Source of the DNA: an uncultured Tenacibaculum sp.
GTDB lineage: Bacteria > Bacteroidota > Bacteroidia > Flavobacteriales > Flavobacteriaceae
DNA length: 64,000 bases
Assembly: GCF_947495995.1 (NCBI RefSeq)
Contig: NZ_CANMAX010000004.1
Location: 124,001-188,000, forward strand
Direction of reading: 5' to 3'
Part shown: one piece after another, positions 35,376 to 43,133 of the stretch
Layout: every line of letters begins with the position of its first letter
Position numbering within the stretch: the first letter of the stretch is position 1
Notes under the pieces: model-generated
The model's input: the letters and a program-made list of their open reading frames with translations, nothing else
Told to the model about the DNA's origin: nothing
Database searches by the model: none
Translations under genes and position numbers: made by a program

Positions 35376-35393
35376 TTTCAATAATTTTTGAAA
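35376..35393. promoter_or_regulatory. Candidate GbsR/MarR operator, copy 3
   Basis: TTTCAATAATTTTTGAAA, identical to copy 1. It ends 2 nt before the ATG at 35396, the same spacing as copy 2. Confidence 0.55.
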
Positions 35394-35395
35394 AT

Positions 35396-36217
35396 ATGAA
35401 AACTTTAAATCAACATACATTATTATACGATACAGATTGTCCGTTATGTAACTTTTATACTAGCGCTTTTGTTAAAGCTAAAATGTTAGATACAGAGGGA
35501 AGAAAGTCTTTCGGTAAAATAACAGCAAAAGAGAGAAAGTTTATAGATGTAAAAAGAGCTGTAAATGAAATAGCTTTAGTCGATAGAGAAAATAAACAAG
35601 TTACTTATGGTATCGATAGTTTATTAAAAGTAATAGGAAATTCATTTCCAATTGTGGAAAAAATAGGAAACTTCAAACCTATTAAATACGGATTATCAAA
35701 GTTATATTCCTTGATTTCTTACAATAGAAAAGTAATTATTCCTTCAGAAAAGAAAGCATCTGAAGAGTTAGAATGCATTCCAGATTTTAATGTGAAATAC
35801 AGATTGTTATTTATTGTCTTAGGAACTTTAATAACGTCAATAACATTATTTCAATTTTCGCATATAATTCAGGCTTTACCAAAAGCAAGTTTTACAAGAG
35901 AAATTTGGCTAGCATTAGGTTTAATAGTTACTCAAACTGTATTTATTATCAATAAAGATTTTAAAATCATTTTGAATTACGTTGGAAACCTCATTACTGT
36001 TTCATTAATCGGTTGTATTGGTTTGTTTCAATTAATCGTATTAAATAGTATAGCTAGTTTTCCACAATGGTTGATCTTATTTGCTTTTTCTGGAGTTGTT
36101 GGTTTCATGTTTTTTGAACATAAAAGAAGAATCAAATTATTAGAGTTACCAAGTTACTTAAGTTGGACTTGGATTGGATATAGAGTGATCATTTTATTTT
36201 TCATCTTAAACGGATAA
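35396..36217 (+). CDS. DCC-type thiol-disulfide oxidoreductase (DUF393) with C-terminal membrane domain
   Basis: 273 residues. The N-terminus TLLYDTDCPLCNFYTSAFVKA carries the D-x-x-C-P-L-C motif of DUF393/DCC proteins, a thioredoxin-like family. From about residue 135 there are four hydrophobic helices (LLFIVLGTLITSITLF, IWLALGLIVTQTVFII, LITVSLIGCIGLFQLIVL, LILFAFSGVVGFMFF), an extension beyond the usual 120-150 residue family. The redox partner is unknown. It is followed after 4 bases by a small membrane protein gene. Confidence 0.85.
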   Translation: MKTLNQHTLLYDTDCPLCNFYTSAFVKAKMLDTEGRKSFGKITAKERKFIDVKRAVNEIALVDRENKQVTYGIDSLLKVIGNSFPIVEKIGNFKPIKYGLSKLYSLISYNRKVIIPSEKKASEELECIPDFNVKYRLLFIVLGTLITSITLFQFSHIIQALPKASFTREIWLALGLIVTQTVFIINKDFKIILNYVGNLITVSLIGCIGLFQLIVLNSIASFPQWLILFAFSGVVGFMFFEHKRRIKLLELPSYLSWTWIGYRVIILFFILNG

Positions 36218-36221
36218 TACT

Positions 36222-36566
36222 ATGGATATTGTAACCTACATAGTTTACATTCTCATCTCTGGAATTATTATAGTTTATGTTGGAAATGAATGTTATCAAA
36301 ACGGAAAAATATACATAGCTAATTTTTTTCCAAACGATCTAAATTTCGCAAACGGAATCAATAAAGTATTACGAACGGCTTATTATGTATTGAATTTAGG
36401 AATTGTTGTTTTCACGCTAAATAGTTTAAATAACATCGTAAATATTCAAGAATTGATAGAAGAAATTACTGGCAGATTGAGTTTTGTTTTATTACTCATA
36501 GCTTTTTTACACGGAATAAATCTTATCACAATATATATATCACACAAACATTTTAAAAACAAGTAA
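36222..36566 (+). CDS. Small membrane protein, unknown function
   Basis: 114 residues with three to four hydrophobic segments (IVYILISGIIIVYVGNECY, YYVLNLGIVVFTLN, LSFVLLLIAFLHGINLITIYI). Similar in layout to the following protein at 36569-36940: both have KVL/KLF-x-x-A/G-x-Y-x-LNxG blocks, which suggests a tandem duplication. Gaps of 4 and 2 bases place both in the operon. Confidence 0.7.
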   Translation: MDIVTYIVYILISGIIIVYVGNECYQNGKIYIANFFPNDLNFANGINKVLRTAYYVLNLGIVVFTLNSLNNIVNIQELIEEITGRLSFVLLLIAFLHGINLITIYISHKHFKNK

Positions 36567-36568
36567 TT

Positions 36569-36940
36569 ATGAACACAACACTAGTATTAATAGCTTATGC
36601 AATTTATTTACCAATTAGTACAGGATTAACCACTTTTGTATCGCAACATTTATTTAAGAATAGTAAAATATTTATGCTAGATATTTTCAATCAGCAACAA
36701 GAAATTGCTATGGCTACAAATAAATTATTTAAGATTGGTTTCTACTTAGTAAACATTGGCTTTGCTTTAAAAATCATAAAAATTTATTCGTTAACAGATT
36801 ACAAAGATTTAGTAGAAACACTAAGTGCAAAAATTGGAGGTTTTTCAGTGTATTTAGGTGTTGTTATGATAGTGTTTATTATGTTCTTTTTAAAAGGAAG
36901 AAAAGCAAGTAAGGCAGAAAATTTAAGAACACAAAGTTAG
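36569..36940 (+). CDS. Small membrane protein, unknown function (paralogue of upstream gene)
   Basis: 123 residues with hydrophobic segments (LIAYAIYLPISTGLTTFV, FKIGFYLVNIGFALKIIKI, FSVYLGVVMIVFIMFFL). The block TNKLFKIGFYLVNIGFALKI parallels NKVLRTAYYVLNLGIVVFTL of the upstream protein. It may act with it as a heteromeric membrane component. No recognised domain. Confidence 0.7.
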   Translation: MNTTLVLIAYAIYLPISTGLTTFVSQHLFKNSKIFMLDIFNQQQEIAMATNKLFKIGFYLVNIGFALKIIKIYSLTDYKDLVETLSAKIGGFSVYLGVVMIVFIMFFLKGRKASKAENLRTQS

Positions 36941-36948
36941 GGTTAGTT

Positions 36949-37845
36949 ATGAAAATCGTTATCGCTGGAGGAGCTGGATATTTGGGGAAGTTGCTTACCG
37001 AATACTATAGAAAAAAGAAAGAAAATCAGATTTACATTTTAACTAGAACACAACAGTTAAATGTTGAAAATGTAAATTACTTAGAATGGGATGGAAAAAC
37101 GAAAGGCTATTGGACTAACTTTTTAGAAAACACAGATCTATTAATCAACTTAACAGGTAAATCGGTGAATTGTAGATATACAGCTAAAAATAAAGCTGAA
37201 ATTTATTCAAGCAGATTAGAAAGTACAAGTGTATTATGTGAAGTTATTCAAGAGCTAAAATTTCCACCTAAAATTTTTATTCAGTCTTCTTCAGCAACGA
37301 TTTACAGACATTCAAAAGATAAATTAATGACTGAAGACGATGGAGAAATAGGAATTGATTTTTCTATGGATGTATGCAAGAAATGGGAACAAGTTTTTAA
37401 TGCTTTTGAATTACCAAAAACTAAAAAAATAATTACGAGAACATCTATTGTTATTGGAAATAAAGGCGGAGCATTTCCGATAATGAAAAGAATGACAAAA
37501 TTAGGGTTAGGAGGGAAGCAAGGTAATGGAAAACAATTTATCAGTTGGATTTCAGAGCAAGATTATATAAATGCTATAGATTTTTTAATCATTCAAAAAT
37601 CGGGAGTTTACAATCTGTGTGTTCCAAATCCTATTAAGAATGCAGCATTTCAAAAAGAATTAAGACAAAAATTAAAAGTTTCATTGGGTTTACCATCTCC
37701 AAAGTGGATGTTAAAATTAGGAGCAAAATTCATTGGAACAGAAACTGAATTACTATTAAAAAGTAGAAATGTGTATCCGAAAAAACTATTGAACCTTGGC
37801 TTCAAATTTCAAACGGATAATTTTTATGAATTTAAAATAGAATAG
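36949..37845 (+). CDS. TIGR01777 family epimerase-like oxidoreductase
   Basis: 298 residues. An extended SDR protein with the NAD(P) loop IVIAGGAGYLGKLL, the LINLTGKSVNCRYTAKNKAE block diagnostic of TIGR01777, and a C-terminal DUF1731 tail (LLLKSRNVYPKKLLNLGFKF). The substrate is unknown. These proteins often occur with SRPBCC and DUF2071-type genes, as here. The stop codon's last G is also the first base of a palindromic repeat. Confidence 0.9.
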   Translation: MKIVIAGGAGYLGKLLTEYYRKKKENQIYILTRTQQLNVENVNYLEWDGKTKGYWTNFLENTDLLINLTGKSVNCRYTAKNKAEIYSSRLESTSVLCEVIQELKFPPKIFIQSSSATIYRHSKDKLMTEDDGEIGIDFSMDVCKKWEQVFNAFELPKTKKIITRTSIVIGNKGGAFPIMKRMTKLGLGGKQGNGKQFISWISEQDYINAIDFLIIQKSGVYNLCVPNPIKNAAFQKELRQKLKVSLGLPSPKWMLKLGAKFIGTETELLLKSRNVYPKKLLNLGFKFQTDNFYEFKIE

Positions 37846-37919
37846 TCATTGCGAGTAAGACGAAGCAATCTGAGGTATAGATGGATTACTTCTTTTCGCT
37901 TTGCTTCAATCGTAATGAC
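37845..37919. repeat. Interspersed palindromic repeat, type 1, within the GbsR operon
   Basis: Starts GTCATTGCGAGTAAGACGAA and ends CTTCAATCGTAATGAC, near-inverted arms. It creates a false ATG-started extension (37881) of the downstream gene. Confidence 0.75.
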
Positions 37920-37952
37920 TTTATAAAACTAAACACCATAAAACATAAAATT

Positions 37953-38423
37953 ATGCCAATAATCATGTTATTCACTAAAATAAAAGCACCGAAACAATTA
38001 GTTTTCGATTTATCAAGAAGTATCGAGTTGCATAAAATTTCAACTCAAGTAACAAATGAAAAAGTAGTAGCTGGAAGAAAGTCAGGATTAATAGAATTAG
38101 GAGAAACTGTTACTTGGCGTGCAAAACATTTAGGTGTTTATCAGAATTTCACATCTAAAATTACAGGCTGTGCTCCATCGAGCTATTTTGCAGATAAAAT
38201 GGTGAAAGGAGCGTTCAAGAAATTTAGACATGAGCATTTCTTTTCGCATCAAAATAATACCACATTATTGGTCGACGTTATGGAATATATTTCACCTTTA
38301 GGAGTACTTGGTAAATTTGTAGATTATCTTTTCTTAGAAAAGTATATGACTCGCTTTTTGGTAGAAAGAAATAATACAATAAAATCTTATGCTGAATCAG
38401 GTAAATGGAAAGAGATTATATAA
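37953..38423 (+). CDS. SRPBCC family protein
   Basis: 156 residues from the ATG at 37953; the longer frame from 37881 would read 24 codons that overlap the palindromic repeat and is rejected. The sequence has the layout of ligand-binding START/SRPBCC proteins: KIKAPKQLVFDLSRSIELHK at the N-terminus and TLLVDVMEYISPLGVLGKFVDYLF before the C-terminal helix. The ligand is unknown. Confidence 0.82.
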   Translation: MPIIMLFTKIKAPKQLVFDLSRSIELHKISTQVTNEKVVAGRKSGLIELGETVTWRAKHLGVYQNFTSKITGCAPSSYFADKMVKGAFKKFRHEHFFSHQNNTTLLVDVMEYISPLGVLGKFVDYLFLEKYMTRFLVERNNTIKSYAESGKWKEII

Positions 38424-38456
38424 TCTTAACACAGCATTAAAGTTCAATTTAAAAAG

Positions 38457-38483
38457 TTGAGGTAATATTATTTAATACATTTG
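38457..38483 (+). promoter_or_regulatory. Promoter of the DUF2071 gene, leaderless spacing
   Basis: A TTG at 38457-38459 and TACATTTG at 38476-38483 (16 nt apart). The -7 is exactly 4 nt (AAAT) from the ATG at 38488, the same spacing as recQ and the gbsR-type gene. Confidence 0.6.
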
Positions 38484-38487
38484 AAAT

Positions 38488-39195
38488 ATGAGTTTTTTAA
38501 AAGCAGAATGGCGAAAGTTAGTAATGATTAATTATGCAGTTAAACCAGAAATATTACAACCTTATGTACCAAAGGGAACATCGTTAGATTTCTTTGATGG
38601 AAAATGTTATGTGAGTGTGGTTGGTTTTATGTTTTTGAATACAAAATTACTAGGTATAAAAGTTCCGTTTCATGTCAATTTTGAAGAAGTCAACCTAAGG
38701 TTTTATGTAAAAAGATCACATGAAGGAGAAACAAAAAGAGGAGTTGTTTTCATTAAAGAAATTGTGCCAAAATCAGCAATTACTTTTGTAGCAAATACAA
38801 TTTATAACGAACATTACGAGACGTTGCCAATGCAGCATTATTGGAATATTACTGAGGAAAAGATAAATGTTGAATATAAATGGAAGAAGCAAAAAAAGTG
38901 GAATCGTATTACTGTAGAAGCTTCAACTACACAACAAGAAATAGTACTAGGTTCAGAAATTGAATTCATAGCTGAACATTATTGGGGATATTCAGAAAAG
39001 AATGCAAGAGAAACTACAGAATATGAAGTAAAACATCCAACATGGCAGTTTTATCCAGTATATAAATCAGAAATAGCATTAGATTTTAAGGCAAATTATG
39101 GTGAAGATTTTGAGTTTCTAAAAGACGAAAAACCAACATCAGTATTTTTATTAGAAGGTTCAGAAGTTTCTGTAGAAGGAAAAAAATCGCTGTAA
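38488..39195 (+). CDS. DUF2071 domain-containing protein (YqjF family)
   Basis: 235 residues. It matches the YqjF/DUF2071 layout: FLKAEWRKLVMINYAVKPEIL, LDFFDGKCYVSVVGFMF, and NFEEVNLRFYVKR. The family resembles acetoacetate decarboxylase-like folds, but the activity is unknown. It has its own predicted leaderless promoter while lying colinear with the GbsR group. Confidence 0.88.
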   Translation: MSFLKAEWRKLVMINYAVKPEILQPYVPKGTSLDFFDGKCYVSVVGFMFLNTKLLGIKVPFHVNFEEVNLRFYVKRSHEGETKRGVVFIKEIVPKSAITFVANTIYNEHYETLPMQHYWNITEEKINVEYKWKKQKKWNRITVEASTTQQEIVLGSEIEFIAEHYWGYSEKNARETTEYEVKHPTWQFYPVYKSEIALDFKANYGEDFEFLKDEKPTSVFLLEGSEVSVEGKKSL

Positions 39196-39231
39196 TTTTT
39201 TTAAGTTTACATTTTAAAACTATGAATAACT

Positions 39232-40512
39232 ATGAAAAAGATATTTGCTTTATTTTTTATAATTACACTTAAAATTTTTGCTAATGGTGGACCAATAGAT
39301 GGTTCAGTATTTCATAAAACAGGAGATATTATTTTATTAAAACATGCCAATATTACATTAATCAAAGAGGATTTAAAGATTAAGTTAAAAGGTGATTATA
39401 GCTATGTAATGGTAACTTATGTTTTAAAAAATAAAGCTTATTCTAAAGAAGATATTACATATGGTTTTCCTGTAGAATTTATGACTGATTCAGATTGGAG
39501 AGTTGATGAAGATTTATTATCGAGTTTTAAATTTTCAATTAACGATAAACAAATACCATTTAAAAGTCAAACAGATCTTTCTGTATTCAAATCTGAAGTT
39601 GAAAGTTTTGCAAATGAAAAAGTTTCTGTAAAAAGAAAATGGCATGTAATGAATTTTTCACTTGAAGAAGATGAAACTATTACCCTTAAAGTAAGCTATA
39701 AAGTTAAAAACAGTTTTTTAGATTGGTCAACAAGTAAAAGTTTTTTTGAAAACTATGATGATAGAAAATTTATCTATGACTTCAGTCCTGCCCATAAATG
39801 GGGAAATGGAACGGTTCAAACAATGAATATTGAATTAGATGCTACTGAAGTTATTAATAAAGGAGGAAAGTTAGAATTTAAAGGAATAGAACTTAAAGAA
39901 AACGAAGGTGTGTACTCGCTTAGTAAAAGTAATTTTGATTTAAAGAAAGAATTACCAATATACGTGTCTTACAGAAACGAATCTGAGAAGTATTCTAAGT
40001 TTTTGTTGAAGAAACGAATAAGCAAAAAGTATCTTAAAAAGATAAAAGTTTCTTCTCAATTAAAAGGTAATTATAAAAAATCATACTTGTTTGATGGTAA
40101 TTTTAGTACTGCTTGGGTTGAAGGAAAAAAAGGAGCTGGAATAGGCGAGAAAATAGAAATTGAGTTAGATGATTACAATTTAGCTGCGATCTGTTTAGTC
40201 AACGGATATACAAAAAATGCAAATACGTATTTGGAGAATAATCGTTTGAAAAAGATAAAAGTTGAAAAGGAGTTTATTGATTATAACGATCCTAATAAGA
40301 CACAAACCTCAAGTTTCGAAAAAACTTTTGAAGACAAGAAATTCTCGAGTATCAATACTGATAATTTTTATGATTTAGTATCCAAGGTGGCAGATTTTGG
40401 AGATGGATATTTGAAAATAAAAAAAGTAACAATTACAATTTTAGAAGTCTATAAAGGAACTAAGTATAATGATACTTGTATTACAGAACTTTTTCTTTTA
40501 GGCTATAGATGA
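39232..40512 (+). CDS. Exported protein with NADase-type glycan-binding domain
   Basis: 426 residues with a signal peptide (IFALFFIITLKIFANG). The middle resembles a beta-sandwich (DITYGFPVEFMTD). The C-terminal third matches an NADase-type glycan-binding, discoidin-like module: KKSYLFDGNFSTAWVEGKKG, then ICLVNGYTKNANTYLENNRL. It probably binds a carbohydrate or cell-surface ligand in the periplasm or outside; no catalytic signature is evident. It overlaps the next gene by 4 bases (ATGA), so the pair is cotranslated. Confidence 0.75.
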   Translation: MKKIFALFFIITLKIFANGGPIDGSVFHKTGDIILLKHANITLIKEDLKIKLKGDYSYVMVTYVLKNKAYSKEDITYGFPVEFMTDSDWRVDEDLLSSFKFSINDKQIPFKSQTDLSVFKSEVESFANEKVSVKRKWHVMNFSLEEDETITLKVSYKVKNSFLDWSTSKSFFENYDDRKFIYDFSPAHKWGNGTVQTMNIELDATEVINKGGKLEFKGIELKENEGVYSLSKSNFDLKKELPIYVSYRNESEKYSKFLLKKRISKKYLKKIKVSSQLKGNYKKSYLFDGNFSTAWVEGKKGAGIGEKIEIELDDYNLAAICLVNGYTKNANTYLENNRLKKIKVEKEFIDYNDPNKTQTSSFEKTFEDKKFSSINTDNFYDLVSKVADFGDGYLKIKKVTITILEVYKGTKYNDTCITELFLLGYR

Positions 40513-41315
40513 AAATAATAAGCTGTTATATATTTCTATTATTCTTAGGAATAAATTCATTTAACTCTAAAATACGAGTATCTATAAATCATAATCTTCC
40601 TGTTTATGAATCGACAATTCGAATAATTCAAGGAGATCATATAAAACTTGAAACAGATGCTCAGGGAAAGTGGTATAATATCAAGCCAGTTCTAAAAGAA
40701 TACGATAATTTATCAAGTAAGAAACAAAATATACTAAAGATAGATTATGAGGTTTCTGAAGTACAAAATAAGTCAGAAAGTAAAATACTTAATTTATCTA
40801 ACCTATCACCTGGAACTTATTATTACGGAAGGTTTAAGAATTCGAAGAGCAAAATAAAATCGAATAAGCCAATTCATTTTGAATCTGAATCGATTATTCA
40901 AATCATAGTTAGAAGAGATAATTCTTACACAGGTATTTTAACAGAGCTATTAAACTTACCATTTATTATTCCGCCGAAAACTATTCCAGATTATGGACAT
41001 CAAACTGATTTAGCAATTGGTAGCGATTGCGCTGAATTAGCAATTTATGGCAGGAGGCAATTGGGACATAAAATTCCGTATTGCGGACCAAGAAATATCT
41101 ATAAATATGTAGAAGAATCAGATAATATTAAACCAGGAACAATTCTTCATTTTGGTTTTCAAGTATCTGTTTTATATAAAGACAAAGGTGTGATAGGAAA
41201 AATAGATGAAAAAGATCTTTTAATACATGCTTTTGAGAACAAAGTTGAAATTACACCTTTCGGAAAAACCAGTTTGATACAATCTCCTTTTAAACTTTAT
41301 AATTGGAAGTTATAG
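40509..41315 (+). CDS. Exported protein with a C-terminal Cys-amidase-like domain, unknown function
   Basis: 268 residues with an N-terminal signal sequence (YIFLLFLGINSF). The first half looks like a beta-rich domain. The second half has AIGSDCAELAIYGRRQLG, then GTILHFGFQVSVLYKD and LLIHAFENKVEI, a Cys...His pattern suggesting an NlpC/DUF1287-like hydrolase. The usual triad geometry cannot be confirmed by eye. It is coupled to the glycan-binding protein gene, so a joint cell-wall role is possible. Confidence 0.65.
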   Translation: MKIISCYIFLLFLGINSFNSKIRVSINHNLPVYESTIRIIQGDHIKLETDAQGKWYNIKPVLKEYDNLSSKKQNILKIDYEVSEVQNKSESKILNLSNLSPGTYYYGRFKNSKSKIKSNKPIHFESESIIQIIVRRDNSYTGILTELLNLPFIIPPKTIPDYGHQTDLAIGSDCAELAIYGRRQLGHKIPYCGPRNIYKYVEESDNIKPGTILHFGFQVSVLYKDKGVIGKIDEKDLLIHAFENKVEITPFGKTSLIQSPFKLYNWKL

Positions 41316-41334
41316 CAGTTTAAGTCGTTATAAT

Positions 41335-41487
41335 TTATTTTGTCATTAATATAATAGAAACAATAATTGCAATAATTAAAGCTACGATACCTATTATTAT
41401 AATGATGTTACTTTCGTTGTAGTTTTTTTGGTTAAAAGGTTTAGAACGCTTTCTTCTTACCTTTAAAAATTTAGATACTTTTTTCAT
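41335..41487 (-). CDS. Small single-helix membrane protein, 50 residues
   Basis: The frame opens MKKVSKFLKVRRKRSKPF, a strongly basic start, followed by an Ile-rich transmembrane helix (IIIIIGIVALIIAIIVSIIL) and ends MTK. The clean topology (positive-inside, one helix) in an otherwise empty 450-base gap supports a real gene. No family recognised. The rest of the gap (41488-41765) is AT-rich with no clear signal. Confidence 0.5.
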   Translation of the reverse strand: MKKVSKFLKVRRKRSKPFNQKNYNESNIIIIIGIVALIIAIIVSIILMTK

Positions 41488-41765
41488 AAAATAAACTTGT
41501 TTTAATGTTCACTTCAAGATAACTCATTTCGAATTCTAAGATGAACTCAAATGATGTTTTTATTAACCCATTTCCTACTTTTTTAGTTTTTAAATGCTTG
41601 TTTTACAGGTTTTTTTAAATGAGTCAAGAATGAAATCATATGAGCTAAAGAAGAAGATAAAGCCTGCTTAATTTTGTAGTGTATTTGTTTAAAAGCATAA
41701 ATGCAGATGTTAAATAGTAAGCATCTAAAAAGTAAGTTACTACTAACTTTAAAAACATATACATT

Positions 41766-42260
41766 ATGAAAAAAGTATTCACAACAGCATTAATTTTTAG
41801 TTTAGGATTGTTATTCGCACAACAAGACATAATTAAAACAGATTACATTAAAACTATTGAAGAAGGAAAAACAAAAGTTTATGAAAATGGTAAATGGATT
41901 TACAAAGACATCAAAATTATAACCTTAAAAGAGGAAGACGTTAAATTCGATAAAAAAGACCGCTACAAGTTAAATCAAGATCGAATCGATGCGCCAGTTG
42001 AAGTCACAAAAATTGTAATGACAGATAACGATATGGATAAATATTATGACGACGCATATCTAGTCACTTATACTTTAAATAAAGACAATTCTTTATTATC
42101 ACAAAGTACTATTCTACCCAAAAGAATTTCATTAGATACCGATTCATTTAAGAATATCGAAAACTTTACAGGAGAAGTAGCATTAACAGAAGAAAGAGAC
42201 TTTAAAATTACTGCAGTAGATAACGAAAACGAGGAATTCGAATTTATACTTACTTACTAG
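41766..42260 (+). CDS. Exported protein, unknown function
   Basis: 164 residues with a signal peptide (TTALIFSLGLLFAQQ). The mature part is charged, rich in Lys/Asp/Glu, with no Cys and no recognised domain. The first of two tandem RNA-like elements follows the stop codon after about 20 nt, and its second hairpin could serve as terminator. Confidence 0.65.
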   Translation: MKKVFTTALIFSLGLLFAQQDIIKTDYIKTIEEGKTKVYENGKWIYKDIKIITLKEEDVKFDKKDRYKLNQDRIDAPVEVTKIVMTDNDMDKYYDDAYLVTYTLNKDNSLLSQSTILPKRISLDTDSFKNIENFTGEVALTEERDFKITAVDNENEEFEFILTY

Positions 42261-42280
42261 TGAAAGGGATTTTACAGATT

Positions 42281-42356
42281 TTCGTTTTCCCCGATAACCA
42301 GAGTGTAGATTATATACTCTTCACACAGGCTCTGTACAGAGTGCAGAGCCTTATTT
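42281..42356 (+). ncRNA. Tandem two-hairpin RNA-like element, copy A
   Basis: Begins TTCGTTTTCCCCGATAACC, then hairpin 1 (AGAGT, 42300-42304, with ACTCT, 42316-42320), linker TTCACACA, and hairpin 2 (GGCTCTG...CAGAGCC, 42328-42350) followed by TTATTT. Copy B repeats the same parts with pair-preserving changes. Hairpin 2 with its U-rich tail could also act as terminator. Strand is assigned from the T-rich tail. It could be a known flavobacterial RNA motif that I cannot identify by eye. Confidence 0.55.
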
Positions 42357-42448
42357 AAAGAACTAAATGCATTTAATTAAAAGTGTATTTGATGATAAAG
42401 GAGAGGGATTCGAATTATTATTTATTTACCAATAAAGATTACTAGACT

Positions 42449-42527
42449 TTCGTTTTCCCCCGATAACCAGAGTGTATTTATTATCACTCTTCACAAAAGG
42501 CTCTGTAGAGAGTACAGAGCCTTATTT
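42449..42527 (+). ncRNA. Tandem two-hairpin RNA-like element, copy B
   Basis: Begins TTCGTTTTCCCCCGATAACC; hairpin 1 is AGAGTG (42469-42474) with CACTCT (42485-42490), and hairpin 2 is GGCTCTGTA (42499-42507) with TACAGAGCC (42513-42521), then TTATTTT. Compared with copy A, hairpin 1 has gained a pair, and a T-G wobble in hairpin 2 has become a T-A pair. The 92 bases between the copies show no gene. Confidence 0.55.
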
Positions 42528-42552
42528 TAAAAAGAATTACGAACACACAATT

Positions 42553-42568
42553 ATCAATTTATATTGAT
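42553..42568. promoter_or_regulatory. Perfect palindrome upstream of dps
   Basis: ATCAAT-TTAT-ATTGAT lies 26 nt before the dps start. It could be an operator for an iron or peroxide regulator (inference); it does not match the Fur or PerR consensus. Confidence 0.3.
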
Positions 42569-42594
42569 TTCCACATTGTGAAAAAACATTAAAC

Positions 42595-43098
42595 ATGAAT
42601 TATTTAACAAGAAATAAAGAAGAAAACTTATTAGTAGCTAAACAATTAAATCAATTATTAGCAGATTATCATATTTACTATCAAAAATTAAGAAACTTTC
42701 ACTGGAATATTGTGGGAGAAAACTTTTTTGAATTGCATGAAAAATTCGAGAATATGTATAAAGATGCCAGAGTAAAAATTGATGAAATAGCAGAACGAAT
42801 TTTAACTTTACAATTTCACCCAGTAAGTAGATATAGTAGATATTTAAAAATCTCATCCATTTCAGAGAATTCTCCGTTTCAAACAGATAGAGATATGATG
42901 TTTATTCTGTTAGAAGATCATAAGAAATTATTATATCAAATGAATATAGTAATTAAAAAAGCAGAACAAGTAGGAGATGAAGGTACAATCGATTTAATTG
43001 GAGGATACATTAAAGACTTAGAGAAAACAAGTTGGATGTTAAATGCTTGGACAAAAAGTAAAGTGCAACAATTGAAAGCAGACATCGTATTATCATAG
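42595..43098 (+). CDS. dps: Dps family DNA-binding ferritin-like protein
   Basis: 167 residues, usual Dps length. The signature LRNFHWNIVGENFFELHEKFENMYKD carries the His and Asp/Glu ligands of the inter-subunit ferroxidase centre, followed by the helix IDEIAERILTL. It forms a 12-mer cage that oxidises Fe(II) with peroxide and protects DNA. A palindrome and two RNA-like elements lie upstream. Confidence 0.95.
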   Translation: MNYLTRNKEENLLVAKQLNQLLADYHIYYQKLRNFHWNIVGENFFELHEKFENMYKDARVKIDEIAERILTLQFHPVSRYSRYLKISSISENSPFQTDRDMMFILLEDHKKLLYQMNIVIKKAEQVGDEGTIDLIGGYIKDLEKTSWMLNAWTKSKVQQLKADIVLS

Positions 43099-43133
43099 AA
43101 AATTATAAACTTAAAATAAATCAGAATTAATTA

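Noticed and set aside
34468..36940. Toxin-antitoxin or defence island reading of the small membrane genes
   Set aside because: The genes lie in a colinear run with metabolic-type enzymes and a GbsR/MarR regulator; no nuclease, helicase or toxin motif is present.
37881..37952. 24-codon N-terminal extension of the SRPBCC protein
   Set aside because: The extension overlaps the right arm of a palindromic repeat; the ATG at 37953 fits the domain.
42281..42527. CRISPR-like or satellite repeat
   Set aside because: Only two copies, each with internal hairpins and paired changes and a long non-repeated middle; better explained as structured RNA elements.
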